Origin: Ceratothoa steindachneri
Lineage: Eukaryota; Arthropoda; Malacostraca; Isopoda; Cymothoidae
Direction: 5' to 3'
Assembly (NCBI GenBank): GCA_963969495.1
Contig: OZ018323.1
Coordinates: 69,837,920-69,901,919, forward strand
DNA: 64,000 nt
This document shows positions 52,300-64,000 of the stretch, in pieces (within the stretch, counting starts at the first letter, position 1; every line of letters starts with the position of its first letter). Position numbers and translations under genes: made by a program. The notes below the pieces were generated by a model. That model was not told the DNA's origin, ran no database searches, and saw only the letters and a program-made list of their open reading frames with translations.

Positions 52300-54905
52300 A
52301 TTCAAGCCTTTAATAGCTTTTTGCCGACAATGCTATTTATGTGTTATCTGTTGTCTCATTTTTCGTGTGTAAATGTATGGGACTAGGTGTGATGTGTTGT
52401 GACGCTTTAATGTGTATATTGGAGTTATATTGTTACGTGTACACAGTTTTGTGCTCGGGAACCGGCTTCTGCGTGAGGCTTTCGCCCGTAGCCACGCAGG
52501 TATGTTCAACCTGCCGCCTGCTCCCTGGAGATCTGGAATGACATCGTCCGTTAGAGTGGACCAGATCTTCTTGCCCAGTTTCTGGGTGATGACATTGATG
52601 GGCTCCAAGCATTTCCTCCGATGCAGGACGCTTTGCCTGACTCGGTCACGCCTTCTTACTTTATTAATGAGCAGAGAGGCAGTGTTCTGGATACGTTGGA
52701 GCCTTTTCATCGAGGTTTTATTAGCCGCTTGGGACACCACTGCGGGGTAGATCAGCATAGCCCGGACATACATCATATATAATTTTCTGATGTTAGCCGA
52801 GCTAAGATCTCTAAGCCTGTAGAGCTTGGAGATTTCTCTCTTCGCCAGGTTCCGCCTCTCCGTGTGGTGTCTCGAGTATCCATGGTCGGTGATTTTTAGG
52901 CGCAGGACGGTGCCTTCGGCGGAGTAGCCGTACCTCCTACCATCTATGATGATGGGCCATGTCAACTCGCGGTTCAACGGAACAATTTTGAACTTGTCCC
53001 TGTTGGTCCTGATTTTCCATCGTCTCTCGAATGGGCTGCTGTTGTTGATTTCCGCTATAGTGCGGGCCGCCTGCGCCCTTGCTTTCCTCTTAGGGCACGG
53101 GACAATTTGTGTGACGTCATCTGCGTATTGCAGATACATCGTGTCCCTGTGCACCGGAGTTGGTAGGTCGATAGTGAAGACCAAGTAAAGCAGAGGACTC
53201 AGGCAGCTTCCCTGGGGGACGCCTGACTCGAATTTGAATTCGGGGCCTCTGTGCCCTTCAATCATGAGACACGCCCTTCTGTCCATGATGAAGTCACAGA
53301 GGATCCTTTCCAGGATTGGGTCTAGCTGGAGATTCAGGATCTTGTATTGAAGTCCTCCAGCCAGACTTTATCGAAGGCCTTTTGCACGTCCCTCAGCACA
53401 ATGTCTACATAGAACCTGTTCGCTTGGGTGTATGCTACTTTCTCAGTTAGGAGCACCAGGGCGGTGTCTGTGCCCCTTTTTTGTGGAACCCGTGTTGTTG
53501 TGGGTTGTGCGCTCCTAACTCGCTCATTGAGCCTGTAGCCTGTCAGCTAAAATATTTTCAAAGATTTTACCCTGCATCTCAAGAAGAGAGATGGGGCGAT
53601 AGCATGCCACCTGGTCTGGGGGCTTGTTTCCCTTTGGGATAAAGATGATTTTGGCCATTTTGTATCCATCCGGGAAGTAGCCTGTATTCAGGGCGGCATT
53701 CATCGTGTTTTCCAATCCCTGAATAATTTGCCTTGGGGCATTTTCGAGGTTATTTTTCGTAATTTCAGACCAGCCTGGAGCCCTCTGCTTGAAGAACCTT
53801 ATGGTGTTCAAAGTCTCATCTACAGTTATCGGGCATCCGTGGTCAGCCATCACTCTTTCCTTTGATACTTGCGGATGGGGGTGGGTTCTATGTACCATTG
53901 TGCCAAGGTCGTCGAGCAGTTGGTCTTCGAAGTCCTGGTCGAAGTCGTCGTTCTCCTCCGGTGATATAGCGAAAATCGTTTGCCAATGCGATCTAAATCT
54001 TCTTTCGAGAGACTCTGGGTCCTCTATGATGTCGTCTCCTTCCTTGATTTGGGTTCTACGTCTGGGAGGTAATCACCTAATTCTCCTGATGTTATTCCAG
54101 AATTTTACGGGATCACTTTCCCTGTCCAGCCTCCCAATGATGTCATTCCATATCGTTGTTTGTTTTTCTAATATGATGTTTTTTATTTCCATGCTTAGAT
54201 GTCTCATTCTGGCCGTCCTTTCCCTATTGGTACCTGTCCTGCCGATCTCATCATAGATTGCTCTATGTTCTCGGGCAATTTCTCTCATCTCGTCCGTCCA
54301 CTCAGGTTGTGGGAGCATTTTATAGGAGATTCTGGGAACACATCTCTCGTCGGCTTGAATGAGGAGATCGGTGATCTTGTTGATCTCCTCATCAATTTCT
54401 TCGAGATTAGCGTCTCCCAGATCAGTTGGTTGGTATGTACTGAGTATCTCTCTATATAGCTTCCAGTGAGCTTTCGCATAACTTTTCCTAAGTATTACGG
54501 GCTTGAGTATTGGCGCTAGCGAGATGGTAGTGAGAATCGGGATGTGGTCACTCGGAACCACTGGCCCGGGTTCATTGACAATGTTGAAGGGGAAGTTTTT
54601 AGATGTCAACACAATGTCCGGCTTTGTTGCTGAACGTTGTGTTATGAAGGTCGGGAAATCTGGCCTGGCCCTCTGGAGTCTGTCTCTTACGAGTAGCATC
54701 TTCAGGTTTCTTCCCCTTTGATCGGTGCTTCCGTAGCCCGATGCACGGCATCTGGCATTACGATCACCGCCAGCAATGTCAATTTCCCACGCCCGAAGAG
54801 GTTGTAAAAATTAGGTATTGGCAGGTAGTCGCGTCACAGTGGTTGATAGGCCACCGCTACGGTCAGATCTCCAACTAGGGTAGGTATTGCTACCGCCACG
54901 AATGA
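52300..54905 (-). mobile_element. LINE B, non-LTR retrotransposon, 5' truncated
   Basis: The element reads from an endonuclease fragment at about 54890 to the RT end at 52333 and a short 3' part. Near its 3' end gctattaaaggcttgaatgc (52300-52320, minus) corresponds to gaaaggcttgaatgcc at 58826-58841 in LINE C, so the two are copies of one family with a shared 3' end. The Jockey-like type is an inference from the RT motifs. Confidence 0.88.
52333..54905 (-). pseudogene. LINE B ORF2 (endonuclease and reverse transcriptase), few breaks
   Basis: Endonuclease: GGDRNARCRASGYGSTDQRG (about 54760-54700), KPDIVLTS and VPSDHIPILTTISL (frame 54699-54073). RT: APGWSEITKNNLENAP, MAKIIFIPKG and YRPISLLE (frame 53898-53524), DVQKAFDKVW (about 53385-53355), GVPQGSCLSPLLY and YLQYADDVTQIV (frame 53286-52333). 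A C-terminal KLYRLRDLSSANIRKLY and RLQRIQNTASLLI region follows to TAA at 52333. YADD and SDH motifs are intact. The endonuclease start is truncated, and frameshifts lie near 54070-53900 and 53520-53290. This is the best preserved LINE RT here. Confidence 0.88.
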
Positions 54906-55795
54906 TTCATCTAGACCTGGAAGTGTATATCTCTCGTTAGGTTAATATTATGTACACTCTCTATATGTTTTTTTGGCCCTCCGCTTTGTAGATGCATCAT
55001 TAATCTCCTTGAAAGTGTGGTAATTGTCATGCCAATATATATAGAGTTATTATAAAGCTTACAGTCTTTATTGGGGTAGGTGAACTCGTAAACTATGTTG
55101 GTTGACTTGAGATTCGAGGAGTTAGGGCAGATGTCATTTTTCATCAGAAGGTTGCTGGCTTTTGTAGTTTTATAATTGATGATTAGTTGGATTTTATCGG
55201 TTTGATTTTTAACCTTGATGTTACGGTTAATAATCTCCTTGATGTTTTTTCATCTATTTTATAGGGTTTAGACATCTGGTTTTTGTACTACACTTTGATA
55301 TTATTGACTTCTCCATGATTACCTACAGTTTTATCTGCATGTTTGTAATGGTTATTTCAAAAATGATTGGAGCTGTTTATCAATCATGCTGTTTGAGAAA
55401 CCATTATTCACAAGTATTTGCTTTACTCTTGATTTTTTGTGGTGGAAAAGTTCCCACGTAGAGACGCATTTGTAAGCTCGGCGGATGTATGAGCCGATTA
55501 CGCTTATTTTGTATCTTTCAGGGCATTCACTATCTGCATTGAAGTATCTTCCCATGTCCGTACTTTTCCTATGTACTTTAGTGATGTAGTTGCAATTGAT
55601 GTTATGGACCTCAACATCAAAGAAAGGGAGTTTATTGCCCGTGCTCATTTCATAAGTAGATTTTAGCATGGAGTTCTCCTCAAAATGCTGCTTGATGTTA
55701 ACGAGATGTTCTTCGTTTTATACGTTGGTGTAGATGTCATCTACATATCGGCAATATGTGTGTAGTTTGGCGTGGGACTTAAGAAAATATTATAA
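54906..55795 (-). mobile_element. Penelope-like element PLE6, a different lineage
   Basis: It lies exactly between the facing 5' ends of LINE B and LINE C. The RT part is at 55790-55352 and the GIY-YIG part at 55144-54911. Its sequence differs from the PLE2/3 and PLE4/5 families (NCNYITKVHRKSTDMGRYF in place of the IYRKPTAIDSYIHFY type). Confidence 0.78.
54911..55785 (-). pseudogene. PLE6 reverse transcriptase C-terminus and GIY-YIG nuclease
   Basis: A YCRYVDDIYTNV-type motif is encoded at about 55765-55730, with the YVDD intact. The frame 55669-55352 includes KLPFFDVEV, VHRKSTDMGRYFN and GSYIRRAYKCVST. After a poorly readable stretch (55350-55145) the frame 55144-54911 gives NIVYEFTYPNKDC and SIYIGMTITTLSRRLMMH, a GIY-YIG-type core. 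Stops near 55700 and 55260 interrupt it. The N-terminal RT is missing. Confidence 0.78.
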
Positions 55796-55953
55796 ATGGG
55801 ACTTTGACGCTCAATTCGGTTGAAGACGCCCTATACAACCAGAACATCGACCTTTACCAGGAATCATTTATTGAACTCTTCCCAGCAGAGTTAAAAAAGA
55901 AGAGCAACGGGAAACGCAAGTCAATAACCGTAAACACTAAGACACCTACCTAA
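55796..55953 (+). pseudogene. LINE C ORF1 C-terminal tail
   Basis: The frame reads SVEDALYNQNIDLYQESF, then IELFPAELKKKSNGKRKS and ends TPT with TAA at 55951-55953. It stands 13 bases before the ORF2 start, which is the spacing expected for a LINE ORF1/ORF2 junction. The rest of ORF1 is missing because PLE6 DNA lies upstream. No zinc knuckle remains. Confidence 0.6.
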
Positions 55954-55966
55954 GCCAGAACAGAGA

Positions 55967-58640
55967 ATGGAAAACCAGAACAAAAGGTTAAGGATCTTGA
56001 CACACAACGTGAATGGATGGGAGGGGAAAGCCACAACATACGGAAACATATTCCGTGGGCTTGATCCCGACATCATATTAATCACGGAGCATGGTATCGA
56101 TGCGACCAACAAGCAGTTAAAGATACAAGGCTACAGAGTGTCTCGAAAACCATTCTCAGGAGAGGTACGATGGTGCTGCCGTTGCCGTCAGAAGGAATCT
56201 CTCGTTCAGACAGCTTCCGGATATGGAAGAGTCCTTCGTGACGGTAGAGCTGCACACTCTTGTGGGCAAGCTCATAATCGCGGCGGCATACCAACCAACT
56301 CGACGAAGGTACCTTCCTCTCACAAGCTTCTACTCTCTGTTTGGCCATGGCAGAATGGTATTCTTTGGGGGCGACCTCAATGCCAGATGCCGAACGGCTG
56401 GTTATGGTAACACGAATGAAAGAGGCCATAACTTGGAAATGATTATGTGCAGGAAAAACATTCTGCGGATAGGTCCGGATTTTCCAACCTATCTCACAGT
56501 ACGATCAGCAACAAAGCCCGACATAATCATGACAAGCGATGGCTTCCCCTTCACTTACCGTAGTGAGACAGGCCCAACACTCCCCAGCGACCACATAGCG
56601 ATCTTGAAGACCATTTCTCTCGCGCCAATCCAGCTTCCAATCCCTCTTCACAAAAGCTACGCTTCGGCCACCTGGGGATGCTACAAGGAAATCCTTACTA
56701 GATTTGAACCAGCGGACCTAAACGAAGCAAGGCTAAAGGAGATCGATGAGGAGCTGGAGAAGATAACTGCCCACATCATTGAGGAAGATCGTGAGAGTGT
56801 ACCGATGAAGAGCTACAAAACTCTCCCACAACCCAGATGGGCGGAGAAAATGAGAGAGATCGCTAGAGTGTATAGGGAAGTGTACGAAGGAATCAGGAAA
56901 GAAGGTACAAATCGGAAAAGAAGCTAGCTGCTACGACGCCTGAGTGAAGATCTTAAGCAGGCTATTAACCAGCGACAGGCTGAGATCTGGGACATCCTGA
57001 TTGAAAAAGTAGAGAGCGAGGTGCGACCCGATGTGTTCTGGCGACTTGAGAACAAGTTAAAATGTCTTACAAGTAGAGAAAAGACCCACATTAAGGAGGG
57101 CGATGACTACTTGGAAGACCCGGCGGTTTTGGAAGAGAGATTCCGCACATTCTGGAAAGATGTCTTCAAGATAACACCAGAAGACAATGCGGCATTCGAC
57201 CAGGAATTCGAGGGCCAACTGATTGAAGATCTTGATTAGATTGTGTATCGCAGGCTCCCACATGCCTATGTCGATGAAGGGAGGGTTTTGGCAGACCATG
57301 GCCGACCAACTACACCTAAAGAGGTCATGAAATTCATAAAAACCTTTAAACAAAAGGCACCAGGCTGGACGGGCATCACCAAAAATAACTTGGTACATGC
57401 CCCTCGGTAGATCATTCAGGGAATCACGAACATCTACAATGCTTCCCTGAATACGGGCTACTTCCCCAACGGCTTCAAGATGGCTAAAATCATCTTTATA
57501 CCTAAAGGGAGGAAGCCCGATCAACTGGTGGACTACAGGCCAATATCCCTCCTGGAGATTATATGCAGAGTCTACGAGAAGTTTCTAGCCAACAGGTTAC
57601 AAGACCAACAGCCCTCAGCAACACGGGTTCCGCAAGAGAAGGGGGACTGACACAGCTCTTGCGCTTCTCACCGAAAAGCTTGCCCGCTGTAAAGCTGAGA
57701 GGAAATACGTAGACGTGGTGATGCGAGATGTACAAAAGGCCTTCAATAAGGTTTGGCTAAGAGGTTTTCAATATAAGATCTTAGGCCTCCAGCTGAATCC
57801 AATCCTGGAAAGGGTCCTCTGTGACTATATCATGCACAAAAAATTCTGAATTTCGATCGAGGGCTACAGAGGACCCGAGTTCGAATGAGGCGGGTGTTCC
57901 ACGAGGTGGCTGTCTGAGTCCACTGCTGTACCTTTTGTACACACTGGAGTTACATGATCCAGTGGGAGACGACGTGATGTACCTGCAGGTTGCAGACAAC
58001 ATCACACAAATCGTATCCAGTTACTACAAAAATGCTGGATTTCAAGCAAGGCAGACAGCCATCGAAATCGATAACATCAGTCGATACGAACGAAAGTGGA
58101 AAATCAAGACTAACCGCCGAAAGTTGATTTCTTAGTGGACGGCTAAGTATACCCGTACGGAAACGAAGGCAAAGTCCTAGGTCTGCACTTAACATCCAAA
58201 GGATACAAAGTGCATATTAACAGCAGAATCTCATTAGCTAAAATACAGCTCGGAAAACTGTATAGATTTAAAAGCATCAGCTCCCAAAATCTTAAAAAAC
58301 TATACACTGCTCTGGTATGCTCAACCTTAGTTTACGCGGCAGTGGTTATGCAGGCTGTGAGTTACACCTCTCTCAGACAAATGCAGAGAGTGCAGAACAA
58401 AGCAGCTCTGCTAATAGCTGGAGCACGAAGGATGGACCATATTTAGCAAACAGAACTACACGCAAGAGCAGGTCTGAACCCACTAAATATGGAACTCCAA
58501 AGGCTAGGAGAAATACTTAGGACAAGATCGAAAAGGAGATACTCCCAAACTTGAACCTCGACTTAGACATTCCAAGAGCAGTTAGGGGACGCGCCACCAG
58601 GCAAACCCTATTCCCGAGTGGAAGAAACTGATCCGAGAAA
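55967..58640 (+). pseudogene. LINE C ORF2 (endonuclease and reverse transcriptase), many breaks
   Basis: Start ATG 55967: LRILTHNVNGWEGKATTYGN and DIILITEHG begin the endonuclease. After a shift near 56170 the frame 56223-56927 has FFGGDLNARC, KPDIIMTSDG and LPSDHIAILKTISL. The linker continues at 57021-57239. RT: APGWTGITKNNL, MAKIIFIPKGRKPDQ and YRPISLLEI (about 57355-57560), DVQKAFNKVW (about 57728-57757) and GVPRGGCLSPLLY (about 57893-57930). The catalytic motif at about 57978-58010 reads YLQVADNITQIV, so YADD has become VADN. At least seven stops or shifts are present. It is older or less constrained than LINE B. Confidence 0.87.
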
Positions 58641-58732
58641 ACCAAATCTAAGTATAATAAAATATGAAGAAAACAAAACAACCAGAAATGAAACATTAAC
58701 CTAACCCCAGCAAAATAAGAATTATAAATTAT

Positions 58733-58735
<3 letters not shown>

Positions 58736-58810
<75 letters not shown>
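58736..58810. repeat. (TA)n array inside the LINE C 3' region
   Basis: About 37 TA units; the LINE 3' sequence continues on its right side (aaaaacttgaaaggcttg). Confidence 0.95.
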
Positions 58811-58811
<1 letters not shown>

Positions 58812-58880
58812 CAAACAAAAAACTTGAAAGGCTTGAATGCCGCAACGGAGGAAAGAAACAAATATATTTATTTCTAAAAA

Positions 58881-58885
<5 letters not shown>

Positions 58886-58913
<28 letters not shown>
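58886..58913. repeat. (TA)n array left of a mariner
   Basis: About 14 TA units that end at the left mariner TIR. Confidence 0.9.
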
Positions 58914-58916
<3 letters not shown>

Positions 58917-59819
58917 GAGGAGCGGTCAATAAGTTTTGCAATTCGGATATAAGGAAACGAGATATGAGGAAGTGTTTTATTATTTTTCAATATAACTACC
59001 CTCGACCTCAATGGACTTGAGCCACTTGTCCCTGAGGCTTGGAGTCCCGACTGCTGTTCAGTGCATTCCTGGACGGCGAGCTGGTCATCTTCATCGTCCC
59101 CAAACCACCGTCCACGCAGTGCAGCCTTGAGCTGGCGGAATAAAAAGTAGTCTCTAGGACCCAGATCTGGTTGAGCTCCTCGAATCCGCACTCACGCAGG
59201 GCAGCTTGTGCAACTCTGTCCTTGCGGACTTTGACGACGTTGAAGTCGATCATAGAGCGTGAGGTTTCGTGAGGTTCCTAGGGACCCAACGGGCAGAGAA
59301 CTTGGTCATGGCCAAATTGTCGGAGATGATGTTGATAACACTTCCATGTGATATTTCAAGTTCTCGCTCGATTTCTTCGACCTTCACCTGTCGTTTCTAG
59401 AGGATCATCCTCTCCACATGGGCCACATTGTGCTCGTTGGTCACGTCTGACGGACATCCTGGACGGAAGTCACCTTCAAGGTACTCACGACCATAGCGGA
59501 ACTCCCTGTTCCAGCGAGCAATGGTTGCATAGGAAGGGGCGGTGTCGGTGTATACTGCAATCATGCGTTCATGGATCTCTTTTGCATTCTTGCCTTCCTT
59601 GGTCAAATATTTGATCATTGCGCGGTGCTCAACCTTCTCCATTGTTGAAAAATTTGTGACTGACGATCTGCGATCAGCTACTGCTTCTTAAACAGACGAG
59701 ACCAGAGCGTGCGGCTGCAAGTCCTGACTTGTCATAACTTGTCCTAATACCCACACAAACAGCCATCCCCCTTCCTCTGTTTTGCCCTACCAATTCGCAA
59801 AACTTATTGACCGCCCTCG

Positions 59820-59820
<1 letters not shown>
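58914..59820 (-). mobile_element. Internally deleted mariner inside a (TA)n array
   Basis: The left TIR starts acgaggagcggtcaataag plus ttttgc (58914-58938). The inverse of the right TIR starts acgagggcggtcaataag plus ttttgc (from 59820). They match over about 25 bases with one gap. TA arrays lie directly outside both tips (58886-58913 and 59821-59888). At 0.9 kb it is shorter than a full mariner of about 1.3 kb. Confidence 0.9.
58990..59642 (-). pseudogene. Mariner transposase lacking its catalytic centre
   Basis: The N-terminal frame (59642-59397) is a clear mariner DNA-binding region: KVEHRAMIKYLTKEGKNAKE, YATIARWNREFRYGREYLEG. It continues in other frames with LEISHGSVINIISDNL- and FSARWVPRNLT-like sequence (about 59380-59285). 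The sequence then jumps to the late part, AALRECGFEELN and DLGPRDYFLFRQLKAALRG (about 59190-59100). The segment carrying the first two catalytic Asp residues is deleted; the third (GPRDYF) remains. It could move only if a relative supplied transposase, since both TIRs are intact. Confidence 0.85.

Positions 59821-59888
<68 letters not shown>
59821..59888. repeat. (TA)n array right of the deleted mariner
   Basis: About 33 TA units with a C near 59826. It is the continuation of the array split by the mariner. Confidence 0.94.
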
Positions 59889-59891
<3 letters not shown>

Positions 59892-59993
59892 TATGAGAAA
59901 CTCACAAAGTAGTACGTGAGTAGACCAATAAATGCAAAAGGTACTGCAGGAATATGAAAGGCGGATTCCAAGTACTTCCGAACTTGTTCGGAA

Positions 59994-59994
<1 letters not shown>

Positions 59995-60076
<82 letters not shown>

Positions 60077-60098
60077 TATATTTATATATATATATATA
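59995..60098. repeat. (TA)n array
   Basis: About 50 TA units with small interruptions at its right side. Together with 59821-59888 it encloses about 105 bases of unique DNA. Confidence 0.93.
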
Positions 60099-60109
60099 AA
60101 AATATATAC

Positions 60110-61945
60110 CATGGTCGTGCACGGTGACGTGTTAGTCTCTCCCTTGAGAACTACAGATTAGTCCAGGGAGTTGGGAGTGGCATAATCAAAGAAATTGGTC
60201 CTGAGCGAGGCTGCCACACGTAGGTCCGTCTTTTCAGCGGCCACCTTCTGGATTCAAAGCAAAACCAACTTTTGAAGGCACTTGATGTATTTAGTGAAGG
60301 GCTTCCAGGAATATTAACGGGGGCCATAACGGGCTCTCGCTACTGAACACGTCAAACACCATGATGTGTTCTGGGAACTTGGTCTCGGTATATCTTTGTG
60401 GAACACATCAAGCCATTAGGTTGTTTTTCGCGTTCACCACCAGGTCCTAGCTTAAATTTTCCTAGGTCCTAGCATAAATTCTTCTCTTCTAAACAAAAAA
60501 AAATCATTCTAGAGATAAGGGGATGTTTCAGTTTGTTCACAAGCTTCGCAGCACGTTCCTTCCGCTTGTTTGTATTCATCTTCTGTTATGGCGGCCGGAT
60601 CCGGATTACCTACAATCACACGGCCTGCTGCGTCAGGGTGAGCCCGTCTAGGTGTCTGAAAGAAGAGTGAGATGAGATTGTTTTCCACCATTATTTACAC
60701 AACGACTTATAGAAAAAATAGTAACAGAACACAAATAAAACAATTTTACAAAATTCTAAAGATATCCCAATCAAAACAGAAAAGATTAATATCTCAAAGG
60801 TACGATAAATCAGGATCAAAATAGTAAAATAACCGAAATATAAATGGCAACAATCCTAAATGCTCGAAATGAATGTGGACATGCATTTTCTAAATCAAGG
60901 GGTATTTTATTGAAGCGGTCCCACTCTCTTCCGGGAAACGGCCGAAGTTTACAATGGAACTCTGCCAAGTGTAGGCCATGAATGGTCTTTTGCAGTCTCC
61001 TTCTTTTCTTATGTTCTTATGTTCTTAACTCTGTTAAATGGCTGCAGATTCCGGTGTTGTTCCTCTTGGGAATTGGCTGTGGTGCTGGCACTTTCTAAAA
61101 GCTAGGACACGCTACCACAACCAGTACTTACATTTACGGCGGTACTCGAACCCTAGGTTGCTGGAAAAGACAAGGCACTTCCAGTCAAAGGTACTTTTTA
61201 AACATCCCCACCAATTTCATCTACACAATCGTACACACACAGACAGACCCAATTCTTACCTGACAACTATACCAGCTCCTCTTGTTTTCTTCAAGAATAT
61301 CTTTGGCACACTCCTATCAGCGTCAACAGACAAATAATGTGCTAAAACTCGAGCCATCACTTATAAAATCAAATGGCACATTCTCTTTGCTAAAATTTAC
61401 TCTAATAAATACTTTCTCCTAAAAAAAATAAATGGAACTAAATACGGCCAAGATTGGATGTCCATCCAGACCTTAATAATCTCCATTCGCCAACATCCTG
61501 AAAAAGAAGACAAAGATTAGGCATTTACATACGCAACCACTACACTGTGGCACAAGCTGGCCGTTACTCATCTTGTATGAATAGTAGCGGATGTCCACAT
61601 GCACTGCCTGCCTGATTAGAGACTGACACCCCATTGTCCCTAGCTATTGACCTCATTGAAGTACTGGTTTCGTTGTCAATAATGGCTTCGATCTCGACGA
61701 CAAATTCAGGACTTCTTTTCGAATCAGGATGCTTAGAGTGAGGTTTTCGAACCGCTGCACCCTCGTAATTACAGCTTGACTCGTCCAACTCTTTCCTAAT
61801 CTCTGAACCGTCCTCAGATTGACACCAAAGCACTTAGAGATCTTTGCATTGGAGCTCTCGGCGTGAATCCTGAGCAGCACAGCTTGTCTTTTACAAATCT
61901 TTGGTGGATTGAATTCAGATATGGTATTGCTTCTTTCACAGATGA
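60110..61945 (-). pseudogene. Mariner/IS630-type transposase split by an insert
   Basis: The N-terminal part (about 61945-61600) has ISKCFGVNLRTVQRL, KHPDSKRSPEFVVEIEAIID and STSMRSIARDNGVSVS, a helix-turn-helix region of the Tc1/mariner superfamily. The later part (about 60575-60112), in mixed frames, reads RAAKLVNKLKHPL, EEKNL (first Asp position decayed), TKFPEHIMVFDVFSSESP and [10 protein letters not shown]. The two parts are in correct order on one strand. Between them about 60590-61590 is unrelated. The C-terminus ends at a TA array (60098). It is inactive. Confidence 0.65.
60590..61595. other. Unclassified ~1-kb insert in the mariner-type transposase
   Basis: A minus-strand frame (60691-60509) includes TPRRAHPDAAGRVIVGNPD after an acceptor-like ttctttcag, but it runs straight into the transposase part, so I do not treat it as a gene. 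The rest (60700-61550) is AT-rich with one small plus-strand frame (61038-61337) of no known family. Confidence 0.4.
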
Positions 61946-62043
61946 CCCACGACTGAGTCTACTGTGATAGGGAGAAGAGAGAACAGACGCCAGACAAAAC
62001 GCATGCGCGGAATTCAGAGTTGCCAACGTTAACAAATTACACA

Positions 62044-63479
<1,436 letters not shown>

Positions 63480-63960
63480 TCATTAATGAGCTTCTGTATG
63501 GCTTCCTCTTCTATTTCTCCTCTTATCTTTCTCCTCGTTCTTCTTCTTCAACACTTCTTCTTTTATCAATCGCTTTCTTCATCTTCTTTAATTTTTCTAC
63601 TCGTTCTTCTTCTCCTTTTTCTTATTCTTCTTCCTTAATCTTTTCTCCTCTTTCTTCTTCTTCTCCGACACTTCTTTAATTATCCGCCTTCTTCCTCTTC
63701 TTTTTATTCTTCTTTAATCCATTATCTTCTGATAAATTCTTCTTAATATTCTTCATCTTCCTTTTAATCCCCCTCCTCTTTCTTCTTCTTCTTTACTCCT
63801 TCATCCTCTTTATAATTCTCCTTAATTGCATTCTTCTTTAATCATTCATTTTCTTATAATTTTTACTTAATTCTTCTTAATTTTATTCTTCCTCTTTTTC
63901 TTTCGCTCCTTCATCTATATTTCTTTATCATTTTTATGTTTCATTTTTATGATTTTATTC
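63480..63960. repeat. CTT/TTC-rich polypyrimidine tract
   Basis: Nearly all purine-free for long runs on this strand (cttcttcttc, tctttctcctcg, ttcttcttctcc), forming about 480 bases of degenerate TTC repeat. Such tracts can form triplex DNA. No coding. Confidence 0.88.
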
Positions 63961-64000
63961 CTTTTATAAATTAGTTCGTTGCAACAATTCCACCATCTGC

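Larger units (their letters stand above)
55796..58850 (+). mobile_element. LINE C, same family as LINE B, opposite strand
   Basis: The element starts with the tail of ORF1 (to TAA 55951-55953), then ORF2 from ATG 55967 to about 58630, then a 3' part containing a (TA)n array (58736-58810) and the shared end gaaaggcttgaatgcc (58826). LINE B and LINE C point away from each other. Confidence 0.86.

Noticed and set aside
60509..60691. Terminal exon of a host gene after ttctttcag
   Set aside because: The same DNA in another frame aligns with the mariner-type transposase (KLVNKLKHP segment), so the exon reading is not trusted.

Overview
The window looks like nuclear DNA of an animal, most plausibly an arthropod and perhaps a decapod crustacean. 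The reasons are many long (TA)n arrays, several Penelope-like elements (PLEs), mariner and Tc1 transposons, old LINEs and two multi-copy ORF families that I associate with arthropod genomes. The taxon is an inference; no marker gene is present. I found no convincing host gene. One short candidate terminal exon (26814-26935, minus) is the only possible exception. Almost every recognisable reading frame belongs to a broken mobile element.

Layout. 1-4386: decayed LINE (minus) with a zinc-knuckle ORF1 and an endonuclease/reverse transcriptase ORF2. 5225-7570: a dispersed repeat, four copies of a ~128-bp tandem repeat, and a PLE remnant. 8620-10560: a ~62-bp satellite of about 31 copies. 10916-12211: a full-length mariner with TIRs and a TA duplication, whose transposase is stopped by one TAG. 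12943-14540: a pseudogene of an uncharacterised arthropod ORF family. 15000-30000: mostly unique or ancient AT-rich DNA holding a foldback MITE, microsatellites, diverged tandem repeats and a tRNA-derived SINE. 30478-36405: a nest consisting of a (TA)n array with a Tc1 element inside it, followed by two PLE copies arranged head to head. 37211-38357: mariner-like remnant. 38585-43574: a ~5-kb DNA transposon of a type I cannot assign, with short TIRs, a split RNase H-like transposase and (TA)n on both sides. 43679-44770: a PLE whose 3' region carries a good hammerhead ribozyme. 45495-51440: nested Tc1/mariner remnants. 52300-58850: two copies of one LINE family in divergent orientation with a PLE between them. 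58914-62484: a deleted mariner inside (TA)n, a split mariner-like transposase, and a palindrome between (TA)n arrays. 62485-64000: AT-rich DNA ending in a CTT-rich tract.

How the parts relate. Long TA arrays act as hubs. PLE 3' ends abut them, and at least three TIR elements (Tc1 30572-32168, mariner 58914-59820, and the unassigned 38585-43574 element) have TA arrays directly at both ends. Several elements are in turn split by 1-1.5 kb inserts that I could not classify. The most useful leads are the unassigned DNA transposon, the hammerhead ribozymes of the PLEs (one with an intact core and two with matching folds but mutated cores), and the palindromic modules bounded by TA arrays.
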